A stretch of DNA of 64,000 nucleotides, taken from contig NW_020825289.1 in NCBI RefSeq assembly GCF_003286085.1, forward strand, positions 9,424,001-9,488,000, read 5' to 3'. Both the position numbers and the translations under genes were made by a program. The notes below the pieces were generated by a model. It searched no databases. It worked only from the letters and a program-made list of their open reading frames with translations, and was not told where the DNA came from. The stretch comes from Drosophila persimilis (Eukaryota > Arthropoda > Insecta > Diptera > Drosophilidae). Below, piece after piece: positions 1-31,055 of the stretch (within the stretch, counting starts at the first letter, position 1; every line of letters begins with the position of its first letter).

Positions 1-140
1 AAAGGAAGGAAATTAAAAACGATAAAAGTAAACAAATTCAAATTTTCAGTTTGCATTTGCTTTTCTTCTTATATTCCATTAACTGAAGAAATCAAATTGG
101 CATTTCGAGTGACATATATTTTGGTTTGGTTCGTACTTAC

Positions 141-19760
<19,620 letters not shown>

Positions 19761-20949
19761 ATTTCTACCAAATCCAAATTGCCTATGGCTCAGTAATGAG
19801 TAATCTTGAGGTCCGTGCAGGTCCTGCTGGGTTTGGTACGTCCACAACGATCGTGAGATTCAATCGGGCGTCTCGTCTCGTCTCTCCTGCCCCTACCTCG
19901 GAACTGCACTTGAGTACTTGCCGGTGAGTCTATATTGTTTCTCCTCCTAAAGTTATCCTAATGCCAGGCGGTTCCTGTCATCCGTGGAGCTACTTAACAT
20001 CTGCAAATACAGTGGGGATACAAAAATACATTAACTTCATTGCAAATCAAAGTTAGGCTTATAACAATCCATTATTGATTGCACATATCTTCACCGAAAT
20101 GAATACCTATAAACTATTTGAAAACTCGGACTATACATTTATATGCACTTGAATCCCTTACATATTATAATTAGCCTAATTCTACACATAATTTACGTTT
20201 TCCTTGGCCACTGCGGAAATAGGGGACATTTTAAAGTGCCATTCGATGTATTTATCGAGCAAGTCGGAATAGTCCATTTCGGACATTCGATATTGTATCT
20301 CAACAATTGTTATTATGTTTAGATATTTAATTCTAAAAAATGTAGTAAGTTGTTTTTTAAATATGAAAATTATGGTATTCATTAAATAAGATTTCGTCTG
20401 TATTTCATTAACTAAAAAATAGCCAACTAAAAATTATCCGTCTACCGAAATATAGATATTCTCTTGTTACAGTTTTGCCAATTTGTTATTCAATAATCAA
20501 CATCAAAATCCACTTCTCGTTCTGGAATGCCATTTTTATGATTATCTTTATAAAGAAATTAATCTTTAAAATTATTTTACAGTTTTTTTTATTATTGAAA
20601 AAGAATTATTAATTTACTAAGAATTAATGGAAATTTCTGTTGATTATTTATATTTACAGAGTTTCCATTGAGTTTTCTTTTAAGTTTGTGCCATTTTTGA
20701 ATTTCTGTTTTGGAAGTCTGCCATATTTGTTTTTACAAAAACTAATATTGAATTGAACTAATAAATCTGTAGTAGATACAGCTACAAGTTCAGTAATTAA
20801 GTGATATAGATGTGTAGATATATGAAGAAATTAATATGGTTTGAATGTAGTTATTCTTTGCCTTTCAGACCTCTGCAAATTTTAAAGAATATTCGTATAC
20901 ATTTTCAATGCATTTTAAACGAGCTTTGCAGAGAGGTCTCTCGAGGAGT
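19761..20949 (-). other. par-1 5' UTR / intron, AT-rich spacer downstream of mei-W68
   Basis: It is mainly AT-rich. No coding sequence is evident; the 5' UTR of the N1 exon should occupy the part next to 19761. Confidence 0.5.
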
Positions 20950-22013
20950 CTATAGAAATAAATTCCGATTTATTTTGTTCGGAATGTAGTCGGTGGACAG
21001 GAAGTCAATGACACTCTCGATTTCGGCCTTCTGCTGAATCTGCTGTAGCGAACGCAGCTCCTGTCGTACTCCAGGGCCAATGTAGTCGCGGGCGAGTATG
21101 TCATCGATTTTCTTGTTATCCCCACTGCTAAGGGCAACCGCACCGCTGGAGAGGGCCGGTATCTCGGAGGGGTGGAGGCCAATCCACCGTAGCGTAGGCG
21201 TGGCGAGGTCTCCCGATGTGAAGCTCATGGACTGCGACCCGAGGCGATAGACGAGCATTATCTCAATGCCGAACGGATCGGCGTCGACGAGTATGTAGGC
21301 CGGCAAGTGGCACTCTGTGGATAGCCGGTGCAGGATGCGCCGCGTGCTGCAGTCCGGGTAGCCCTTGCCGGTCACCAGGATGCAGCGGCGACCGAAGGTG
21401 CCGAACAGATCGCGTGCCAGCAGGCTCTCGAAGACAGACTCCTTTTCGACGACCAGCACAAAGTCCGCCTGGGTGACAATGCGTTCCACCTTCTCGGTGT
21501 CCGTGGGCAATATGATAGCACCGCTATATACGTTGCAGTCCAAGACATCTCCGTTGGTCATGAGCATCCGTATGTCGCCTGCAAGAGATCAAGAAAAGAT
21601 CAGCATGAGCAGAGCGGATCGCCTAGCTACCACGACTCACCTGTCATTAGACCCTTGGAGGCGGAGAGCACTCCCAAGCGAATAGGCGACGTGTTCAGCA
21701 TATGACAGACGTCCAGTCTGGCTGCGGCAATGTGCCGCTGAGTTCGTATCAGCTGGGGATCGCTGTAGTAGAGCCCCCGAACGGTGTAGCTGCCGCCGTT
21801 CACCTGCAGCCGGTGAATCTTGGCCAGCATGTACACCACCAGACAGAAGCGATGGCGGCTCCGTCGATTGTTATACGACACTCGGCGATATCCGTTTGCG
21901 TTCCCAGAATCTCTCGATACCGGACCCATTCGGGGTACCATGAACGTGGCATCACCGTGCAGCACCAAGCTGGCCAAAAGTTGCACCACAATCCCCTCAA
22001 CATCGCCGCTCAT
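20950..22013 (-). CDS. mei-W68: mei-W68, Spo11/TopoVIA-type meiotic double-strand-break protein
   Basis: Mei-W68 is the fly Spo11 orthologue that makes the DNA double-strand breaks starting meiotic recombination. Two exons, 22013-21641 and 21578-20950, are joined by a 62-base GT-AG intron and encode 333 residues, about the length of the D. melanogaster protein. The 5Y-CAP motif TVRGLYYSDPQL places the catalytic tyrosine at about residue 83. The Toprim metal-binding segment ILVDADPFGIEIMLVYRLGS is intact, and KDxxAxDYIGPG-type C-terminal sequence (ILARDYIGPGVRQEL) follows. The gene is on the same strand as par-1, between its N1 coding exon (19760) and a probable non-coding 5' exon near 23234. 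It therefore appears nested in a par-1 5' intron. Confidence 0.93.
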
Positions 22014-23233
22014 TTCCTGCTCTCAATGAACTTATCCTCAATGGTGGATCTTTAATCTTAGATATTATCTTAACGTGAATTGTGAGGTGAACTTTGACTT
22101 GTTACCTCGCTCAAACATGAATTAAAATCTAAGGAACTTACACAAAATTGGTTCAAAGATGGCACTCAATTACTTTCCTTATTTACATTTAACTATTGTT
22201 TAATCTTAATATTAATAACTTTTTTCGATGGTTTACACTTGTATTCATGTGTTAACTTTGATACACTTGGCTCAAAACTGGTTTTCCTTGTTCTTTGCAG
22301 ACTTTTCGTCTCTTCTTTTTGGAAATGGTACTTGTTTTTTTTTTGGATAAATAGATGGATTTACAATCGAAACAGCTGTGTCTTTTTTCCTGGCCACGCC
22401 CCCGTATCTGAATACGGAGAATTTAAGGGTCAATCAATTATTTATCCCATCAATTCGGGGTTTTTTCAATAGTCGGAACAATGGTTGTGGGATAAGCAGG
22501 ATGGGGTCGGGTCGGGTCGTCACACGCCCACCCGATATACATTGGTACATACATATGTATATATATATCTGACGTACATACGTAAGCAAGTATATAGAAA
22601 CGTCAGTAGATATAGTAGATATGTGCATATGTAAACTTACATTTCCCCAATGGGTTTCGTTTTGGGAACACTTATGCTTTGTAAGCGTTTATCGCGTAAA
22701 TCATTGCGTGGAAACGTTCGAGTGGGTTATAAATAATTTAAGTACGGGAGCTTGGGGTCTAAAAATACAAGCACCGAAAATTCCCTTTCTGCCAAACAAC
22801 TGTTTTTTAAAAATTAACGCAAAACACTCGCACCGCTCACACGCACGCACACGTACACGTACACAGAGATGGACACGGAGGGAGACACTTGTACATAAAT
22901 TAATGTGAATTTCTTTCTTTATTCGGTCTTTCTTTTTTTCGTATGTGCAGAAAATTGTACTCGTTGTTACAGAGCACACACACACACATACACTCACAAA
23001 CACACAGCAGCGCTTTTATAGCTGGGCGGAAGCGGGGGCGGTGTTGCTGGCGGACAAGGCGGGGGCTGGTACTGCCAACGAATGGGAAAGAAAAACTAAC
23101 GAAACGGAATGGCAGCCCCTTAAAGTATTGATTTGCTGGCGCTGGCTGCCCCGACTCGCCATCCCATCCGTCCGACTGCGCGGAGCAGAGCGGCGCGGCG
23201 CTGAGCGGTGAGGCGCTCTCTTCTTATACTTAC
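22014..23233 (-). other. Spacer upstream of mei-W68 within par-1 5' intron
   Basis: It holds the mei-W68 promoter region by position, ACATATGTAT-type repeats (22550-22640), a CA run near 22976-22990 and a possible minus-strand donor (AAAT|GTAAGT, about 22638). No coding frame is supported. Confidence 0.45.
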
Positions 23234-23296
23234 CAATAAAATGAAATTTCCGATCGGACCGAGGCGAAGAAGTGTTTAGGCGTTTGCTGCTGCTGC
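23234..23296 (-). other. par-1: Probable non-coding 5' exon of par-1 (3' edge at 23234)
   Basis: On the minus strand the sequence ATTTTATTG|GTAAGTATAAG is a near-perfect donor. It is preceded by GC-moderate sequence without a clear start codon in frame with par-1. Given its place upstream of the N1 exon and mei-W68, I read it as the end of a 5' UTR exon. The 5' limit given is arbitrary because the start site cannot be seen. Confidence 0.4.
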
Positions 23297-23904
23297 TCTC
23301 TTTTGGTGTTTCGGGGAGTCAGGCACAGTGCTTTATCAGCGCAGACTCTTTCCATCGATGTAACACATTATTATTATTTAATTTTTCTCCTTTCTTTTCC
23401 TTTCCGATTTTCACGCACAAAGTGGTTTCGGTGGAAAGGCCGACTTTTACCGAACAGAGTCGAAAGAGACGACAACGGACACACACAACGAAATGCAAAT
23501 GCAATACATATCTTTCTCACTCGCTCACACACTCACTCGCTCGCTCGCAGCAGCAGTAGCGCTGGCTCTGGTTTTCAATCAGATTTTTCTCTTTCTATTT
23601 ATTGCCTTTTGTTATTACGATATCACCGAGACGGTCTCCGAATTTTCACAAAATTACAGCGATTGACACCACTCTTGTTGGCCACGAATTTTATTCTGCT
23701 CTGCCCTTCGTGGGCTATGTATGTACATATCCAAAATGATGTGATGGGTAACTTGATATTGGGAATTGGGTGACAGTTTTTTTTGTCAACTGCGCTAGGG
23801 GACAAAAGTGCTAATCGCCGATTGTCCGACACACACACAATGCTGTTAAATATTACTATTTTTTTTATAAGCACATTCACTTTGGCAGCAACAAATTATA
23901 GGTG

Positions 23905-24000
23905 TCAAACCATCGATGGCACTATCGATAGTATCGATGTTTTGGTGCTAGTTGATACTATCGATGGTTTTGCTACTTTTCATGATACTATTGAGCTCTT
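23905..24000. promoter_or_regulatory. Cluster of CGATA / TATCGATA motifs (BEAF-32/DREF-type)
   Basis: Within about 75 bases there are CATCGATGG, CTATCGATAG, GTATCGATG and CTATCGATGG, and further copies occur at 24443-24452 and 24973-24986. TATCGATA is the DREF element, and clustered CGATA is the BEAF-32 boundary motif. Here they lie just beyond the par-1 5' end, where an insulator or divergent promoter would be expected. Function is inferred. Confidence 0.6.
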
Positions 24001-24514
24001 ATCGGTCGCTTCCCCATCTCTGATTTGATTTTGAAAAGTGCAGTGGGGTCAACCGAAAAACTTGAAGATCCCTTTATTCATTCAGAAACATAGCCAACTC
24101 ACTGCGAAATGTTCTGGGTGTTATTGTAACTGACAATGCGAGTTCGACAATGGTTAAGGCATGTCACATTCTTCAGACTGCTTGAGCCAAGAAAATTTGA
24201 AGTTAGGGCTTTTGAAAGTAGCACGATCGCATAAATAGATCAATGCTCACCTGTTGGCAGGTAGGTCTGCTTTTTTTGCTAGAGAAATAAAAAAAAGGCT
24301 TTTGATATTTTAAGATCGCTCAGCAATGCCACCATCCCCGATATACAAAATAAGGATTTCGTTCGCAGTTCTATGCAGATCAAGCTGCCGTTTTACTGGA
24401 AATCATGTTCGCTACTTCCAAGAAATTTAAAGAAGCCCTGCACTATCGATAGTATCAATTTTTTTAATCATTCTATTCAACACTATCGAGTGGCGAATTC
24501 AAGTTCTATGTTAC

Positions 24515-24895
24515 ATAATCCTCGTTTTTGATTTTCCGTGGAATATTACTAGCAAGAAAGATCACTCAGACCTGCCCACATAATTTTATACGATTGCTGA
24601 ATTAATTTTCTACTTAACTGACTTATTCTAAATACTTGCTTTTATTCATACCATCTTTCCTCTGAACTTAAAAAATGTATTCGGTGGAATATTAAAATAC
24701 CCCGTTGATCTACAATGGGTTAATCGTTCTCCATCAAGGATTGGAAACCAGATTCCTCGATTTTGATATTCTGTGGAATATACATGCTAGATAAATCTTT
24801 CAGCCCTGCCCACATAGTTTTATCCAATTAATGAGATTATTTTCTATTTGACTGGTTTATTTTAAATACTTGCTTTTATTGTATTTAGTCTAAAA
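24515..24895 (+). repeat. Dispersed repeat, two tandem diverged units
   Basis: Unit one (about 24520-24648) and unit two (about 24754-24882) share the same order of blocks: TCCTCG.TTTTGAT, TGTGGAATAT, CTGCCCACATA.TTTTAT, then TTTTCTA.TT.ACTG.TTATT and AAATACTTGCTTTTATT. The block between them (24676-24735) matches the reverse complement of 62590-62660. Related copies occur inverted at 40.4-40.7 kb and 62.2-62.8 kb. No terminal inverted repeats or coding capacity are seen. Confidence 0.75.
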
Positions 24896-25313
24896 AAACA
24901 AATGAAACGTAAGGGAAATTGCTCATTGTTGCCTACCGGTTCAAAGAGAACCTTACCCGATTCAAGTTCGGCCATCGATACTATCGACTGAATAGAAGTA
25001 GTGCGCGACAAAGATACATTTTTGGAAAGTGAAGGATTGACAAGGATATGAATGCAAATTAAAAAGATTAATGACTCATAAATAACCTTCAACTCAATTT
25101 CGATGTCAAAATATATGGAACAGAATACCGTAAATGATGCAACCACCAATTAGGGATGGGTTGTATTGATACAATACATCGATATATGCCGCGATGTGCT
25201 GATAATATATTTGTCGGTGATATTTTTGTGCGATTAGAGGAACTTATTCGTAGATTTTTTTACATTTTGCAGTGACCAGACGTGTTTTTGCTTTGCCCTC
25301 CGTTTTACTTAAA

Positions 25314-25496
25314 ATGCCGGTGTTTTTTTCCCAATTAACCCTCCTTAAACTACCGAATCACCCTGCCATCATAAAATCTATCCTACACCGCCAGTTAAGT
25401 TCTCCCCATCACCCAGGGATGGCAGCTCTTCGATTTAGTTCGCGCCCACCTTTCATTTCGAATTTAAGCACAATACCGAATTTAGGTTTATATTAA
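25314..25496 (+). CDS. Possible small ORF, 60 aa, basic
   Basis: An ATG in good fly context (TTAAAATGCC) opens a 60-codon frame starting MPVFFSQLTLLKLPNHPAII and ending SNLSTIPNLGLY. It is basic and hydrophobic with an amphipathic N-terminus, as short mitochondrial proteins often are. A DRE-like CATCGATAT lies at about 25188 and a T-rich acceptor-like TTTTGCAG just before 25272. It ends about 55 bases before the convergent DGAT2-like gene. I recognise no family, and chance cannot be excluded. Confidence 0.3.
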   Translation: MPVFFSQLTLLKLPNHPAIIKSILHRQLSSPHHPGMAALRFSSRPPFISNLSTIPNLGLY

Positions 25497-25552
25497 ATGC
25501 AAGTGGAACTAAGATCACATTTCGTCGACATACTTATAGAACATTTTCCCGT

Positions 25553-26968
25553 TTAATGGATGACCAGCCTGGTGTTCTTTGAGTTAGGAATATATCTCTT
25601 CTTGTACTTTTCGAACATCTTTTCCAGATCCTCCATGACCTGGCCATGCACCTTGTCCACATAGGCGGCATCAGGCTGATCACTTTTCACCACATTGATG
25701 GGGGCGCCCACTGCGTAAATTCAATACATTAGTTCAAGCATTCCCCTACAATTGAATCCCACTTGATACTCACCAACTTGTACGATGCGACGTCTATTTG
25801 GCAGGAAGCCAAAGGAATAGTTGAAGATGCCACGACCCACTGGAATCAGAGGCGATATACCCGTAAGCTGTTTCACCGCAGTCTGCACTCGGCGGACCAG
25901 GGAATTCGGGGGATTGGGCACCTGATCGAATATATCCACCTCCCCAAAGGAAAACGTCGGAACGATCGGTGATCTGCATTAAAATGGAGGTAGCATAGTT
26001 CCATATTTAAGCATGCACTTCCTACATTTACTCACCCCGTTCGTATGGCCATTTTGACGAATCCCTTGCGGTTCTTTAGGGTCACAATGTATTGCCCTGG
26101 ATGCGAGTCCATGGCCTCTTGGGCGCCACCCACAAGTATGGCCACCGCATTGGATGTGAAGCCATCGCGATTGTCCACATGCTTCGGATCATTCGATTTG
26201 GTTAACAAATAGTTAAGGGAGGCTTTCGACACCGACACCAGGCCCCAAGAGCGCAGCACCTCACGTCCAATAGGTATCAGGAAGTTCTGATCCAGAGTGC
26301 CCACCTTCGGTCGGATCTTAGGGAACAGTTCGAGCCACCGTGAGATATCCAGGCCCATGTTGATGCCGATTCCATTTCTATTTTGATCAGTACATATTTA
26401 TTGTATGTATGCATAGTGCGTTTCGTCACTGGAGTGGTTCGATAAGATTGGCTATCTGTCGACATTCTTACCCGAGTATGCCGTGCGGAAAGCTAGCCAA
26501 GATATAGTTTTTGTTTGGTGGCAGCTCGGCTGTTTTCACCAGTTCCACGGGAAAGTAGTTGCGATAGTGCCGATACAGGCGATTAGAGCGGTTCAACAGC
26601 CAGCTAAGGGAGGTTTTCAATGGGATTATTGTATCTTAAACGGCTGTTGTGGACGATCGACACTTACCCATTTCCATCTATTACAGAATTGTTTCGCTTG
26701 TGATCGTAGAGTATGTAGACCAAGTAGACGAGTATCAAGCTACGCAAAATGAGACCACCATAGATCTGAATGGAGTGGTTTCAGATAATTATCTAAACAA
26801 TGATAGCTATGACAACGAAAAAAACATCTATTGCCTTACCAGCGAAGCCACGATAATCGGAATGGCAGTTATTGACAGAATGAAGCACGTGAACGTGATC
26901 AAAAGCGTGACTAGGGTCTGCAGACGCCGGCGCGGCGGGACTTTGAGAGGAGCCCATTCAATTTTCAT
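25553..26968 (-). CDS. DGAT2-family acyl-CoA:(di)acylglycerol acyltransferase, copy A
   Basis: This ER-membrane enzyme family makes triacylglycerol or wax esters from acyl-CoA. Six exons (26968-26840, 26765-26668, 26603-26472, 26377-26036, 25973-25774, 25710-25553) give 352 residues with all phases matching. Two membrane segments sit near residues 17-70 (TLLITFTCFILSITAIPIIV; GLILRSLILVYLVYIL). The lipid-handling core follows: YFPVELVKTAELP, NYILASFPHGILG, AVAILVGGAQEAMDS, NRKGFVKMAIRTG and FSFGEVDIFDQV, then VGAPI near the end. The usual HPHG is FPHG here (residues 114-117). D. melanogaster has three tandem relatives (CG1941, CG1942/Dgat2, CG1946) near torso; I cannot say which one this is. 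Confidence 0.93.
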
Positions 26969-28115
26969 ATTTTCCGCTACGGATCGGACCGACCACAATC
27001 AACCTTTTCAACGGCTCTCCAGCGACTGAATGAGAGCTCAGTGGCGACAAGCGATTTCAATTGGACACTCGAACTTATCCTTATCAGGGGCGGTCGAATT
27101 CGGGGCCCCCAGCTGTTAACAAGTTAATAATAGATTAAAAACTTATTAGCACTTACTCGGGTACTCGTCTCGGTCTGTCCGTCTTTCTAAATCCCATTAA
27201 CTAAGCTAAGATTTTTGCTATCATTGGTGTATCCAATCCCTTAAAGAACCCCTTCCCTACCATTTGGTGTACCAATCAATGCATACGATCTATTAACGTG
27301 AAAGGCGTCGTTTCGAAGTGGCTGCAATAATCATCGTCTGGCAAATTATATGCTTGGGGTTCAAAGTGGACCCCCGATAAGAGTACGGGGCGATTGCGAT
27401 TTCGATATGGGTTGGGTTCAGGCATATCTTTATCATTCTCCCCCTCTCGACCTTTAGATTAGTATTCATCACACTTCACGTCTTCAGTTCCATGCATTCT
27501 GTCATATGTATGTTACGAGTTTTGGATATACACATGTAACATATATACTCACACTTTAGTTTAAAGTAGTGCTGTAATTACAACCTGTTTTCCAATTTGC
27601 AATTTCACGGGGGCGCCACATAAAAGAAAATTGACTGAGAACTTGGCACGTGGAAAAGTTTGTATAATTCAATCACGGTCATTCATGTTCAACGTTAATT
27701 ATGCCAACGATTCGCTCATTTATTGACCCCGTGCCAAGAATGTTCTCGCATTCGACGAACAAGCAGAACCGAAAACGCTGGCGCACAACTGGCAAATGCT
27801 GAATGTAGTGCACGATATGCGAGTCATTTAGATACTATATACTAATACTATATACTAGTATACTATACTATACAGAATGTGCGCTATAGGCTACAAAACA
27901 CATGTAGGTATGCCAGAGCCATGGCAATATCCAGCCGAGATATAGCTAACATAATAATTGGTGACTTTCGATAGGTATACATAGGTATAGTTAGTTCAAG
28001 AATAAGTAAATATATGTATATAGGTAGGTATGTATTTATACTCGTAATAAATGCTTTTAAAGTAGATTGAAGATCACATTATTTCAAAGGAAAAATATCA
28101 ATTAATGTTTCCAGG
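26969..28115. other. Intergenic spacer between the two DGAT2-like genes
   Basis: It contains the promoter of copy A by position, a TATACTA repeat at about 27833-27875 and a GTAGGTA repeat near 28020-28030. No third DGAT2 copy or fragment was found. Confidence 0.6.
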
Positions 28116-29508
28116 TTAATGTATAACCAGCTTGGTGTTCTTTGAATGCGGTATATATTGCTCCTTGTACTGATCGAATATCTTTTCCAGAGCCTCCATG
28201 ACCTGGCCATGCACCTTGTCCACATAGGCGGCATCCGGTTGATCACTCTTTACCACATCGATGGGAGCGCCGACTGGAGGATTCAGATCATGGTTTAGGC
28301 CTTAAAGATCTTATTCTTGTATACATTTTACAGATACTCACCGACTTGAACGATGCGACGGCGTTGGGGCAGGAAGCCGAAGGTATAATTGAAGAAACCG
28401 CGACCGACTGGAATCAGCGGGGCAACGCCCGTCAATTTCTTCACCACAGACTGAACGCGACGGAGTAGGGAGTCCGGCGGATTAGCCACCTGATCGAATA
28501 TGTCCACCTCCCCAAAGGAAAATGAGGGCACAATCGATGAACTGCATCAGGAACAAGGTTACTGTCGTATTTAAACAATATGCTACTTTCTTTATACACT
28601 CACCCTGTTCTTATGGCCATTTTGACGAATCCCTTGCGGCTCTTCAGGGTCAGTATATATTGGCCAGGATGCGAGTCCATGGCCTCTTGGGCGCCACCCA
28701 CAAGTATGGCCACCGCATTGGATGTGAAGCCATCGCGATTGTCCGCATGCTTTGGGTCATTCGACTTAGTTAACATATGGATCAGGGCCTCTTTCGACAC
28801 CGACACGAGCCCCCAGGCGCGCAGCACCTCCCGCATAAATGGCACAAGGAAGTGCTGATCTAAAGTGCCAACCTTGGGCCGAATCTGGGGGAACAGTTCC
28901 AGCCACTTGGAGATTTCCACTCCCATATTGATCCCGATTCCAGTTCTATTGCGGGAAATCAGTAGCGAATCGAATTTAGAATATTTATAGATAAGATTGT
29001 CCCTGTCAGGCGCTCTTACCCCAGTATGCCGTGAGGAAAGCTGGCTAAAATATAATTTCTGTTTGCGGGGAGCTCTGCGGTCTTCACTAGTTCCACGGGA
29101 AAGTAGTTGCGATAGCTCCGATACAGGGTATTGGTTCGGTTTAGCATCCATCTATGGTATTAGTATTAGGAATATGTACTGTTTATCCATTAGGATTATG
29201 GACTTACCCATTGCTGTCAATGATGGAGTGGGTTCTCTTGTGGTCCAAATACATATAGACCAAGTAGATCAGTATCAAGCTGCGCAGAATGAGTCCACCA
29301 TAGATCTAGAATATAGATACTTCATATATACAATACTGACCCAAAGAGAGCTACATATGTATATGAAGGATTATCTCACCAGTGAACCGGCAACAAACAA
29401 GTAAGAAGAAAACAACAGCACGAAGAACGCCATGGTGAAGAGTGCCGTGATCATGGTCTGCAAACGCCGGGCCGGCGGAACTTTGAGAGGAGCCCATTCG
29501 ATTTTCAT
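28116..29508 (-). CDS. DGAT2-family acyltransferase, copy B
   Basis: Six exons (29508-29380, 29305-29208, 29151-29020, 28945-28604, 28541-28342, 28273-28116) have exactly the same sizes as copy A (129, 98, 132, 342, 200 and 158 bases) and encode 352 residues. The start MKIEWAPLKVPP, the FPHGILG motif, GGAQEAMDS, RKGFVKMAIRTG and the end NTKLVIH are shared. The transmembrane segment after residue 18 (LFTMAFFVLLFSSYLF) and loop residues differ. This is a tandem duplicate transcribed in the same direction. Both copies look intact, so both are probably active ER enzymes; substrate difference cannot be read from sequence. Confidence 0.93.
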
Positions 29509-31055
29509 GATTCCCGTTGTCCTATAAAACCACTCTGCGGTTGGTCTTCCTACTCGTCTTACGTCTAACAAGCTACTGAACGATTGCCGAAGCAAGCGTC
29601 AAACAATTTCCGAAGTATAACACTTATGATTATCGGTATTCGAGTTGATGGTGGCAACGACTATCCGTAATAGTTGCTAACAACCACATCCACCAACTGG
29701 TCAACAGTTCTTTGTTTGTTGGCAAAAATTCCGATTATGACGATAATAGGTTGGCTTTTAATCAGCGTTTAGGAAATCATATTTTATGGGTCAAAGTCTA
29801 GTATGGTACTATGCCAAAGCTGCTACCGAAATTCCCATAGTCTTCTCTATCATAGCCCCTTCTCGACCTTTAGAACAGCGAGTGCATATGATTCAAAGGT
29901 ATTGGGTCGCAACATGCACTTGGGATTGTTGAAATCACATTATGTGGCGTCGATTGAGATTAGTGAATCATGTTCTGGATAGATTTTGATGGGAACTTCT
30001 TTAATATACATAGTTAAGATGCAACAAGTGGATTAGGGAACGTAATTTGATATACTTTTATAACTAAAATATATTAATAAAGAGCGAAACACCCGTGAAT
30101 CTATGTAAAACATTTTGGCAATCCTATTTGCCAATTAAAATATCCGACGCATGCAGATACATTTTCAGGGAAAGTTTTTTATGATCGGATGTAGGTATTT
30201 TAAATTTAGGCGCCACTCCTGCGTTCACTGAGCTGCATTTGCTTAGGAATCGATATCATAAAAATGTAGTTCGAAAAATCATTTATCGAATTCTTCGAAT
30301 TAGTTCAGTTCGAAATAACAGTTATTTGCCGCCAAAAAAAACTGTAATTTTATAAATAAAACATAAACGAGGTTCCTACTTTGAAATCCCACTGTTCTAT
30401 AACTAAAGTCTGATATACTGGTAGAAAGGCCATAGAAACACTGCCGGAACGACAAAATAACATAACATGAAATAGTAAAAGGTAATGTATGCAATCAAGA
30501 GCAGAGATTCCTGGCACATTCCATCTATCTGCTTCTCCGCTGATTTGGGTGTGCGGGTGTACATATTCCGTTGCTCTATGGCGTCGATCAGTTGCCCAAT
30601 CCCCAGTCATCGAAGAGAAACGCTCGAATTTTGCATTTCATTTTAAATGCATGGGACAGACATCGAAGCAGCACAAAACAAAATAGAATAAAATGTATTC
30701 CATTCTGCTATCCACCGCCTTTATCATTCGTTTTCGCTGCTCCCGCTGCTTCACTGCCGTCTCACTCTCGCGACTTCACTCTAGCTGGATAATCCGTGTG
30801 CGGCGGTTGAGATTTCGCCAATAATTAATTCCTTTATCAATTATAGATTGGGCAGAGTAATCCAGCATTAACTGAAGGGCCGCACGGCAATGGATTGATG
30901 TGCCAAAGTGCATAATAGAAAGTGCAATAACCGTTGCGTGAACTGCACGGAAAGAAAGCCTATTAAGCAGCTCGAAGAAACAAATAGTATATTGTGCATA
31001 CACATACGTATACATCGTACAAAAAGAACTGAAAAAATCGAACAGGAATAACAAA
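29509..31055. other. Intergenic spacer, upstream of torso
   Basis: About 1.5 kb holding the divergent promoter of DGAT2 copy B and the regulatory region and 5' UTR of torso. AT-rich, with no further coding sequence that I can support. ATCGATAT at about 30249 is a single DRE-like site. Confidence 0.5.
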
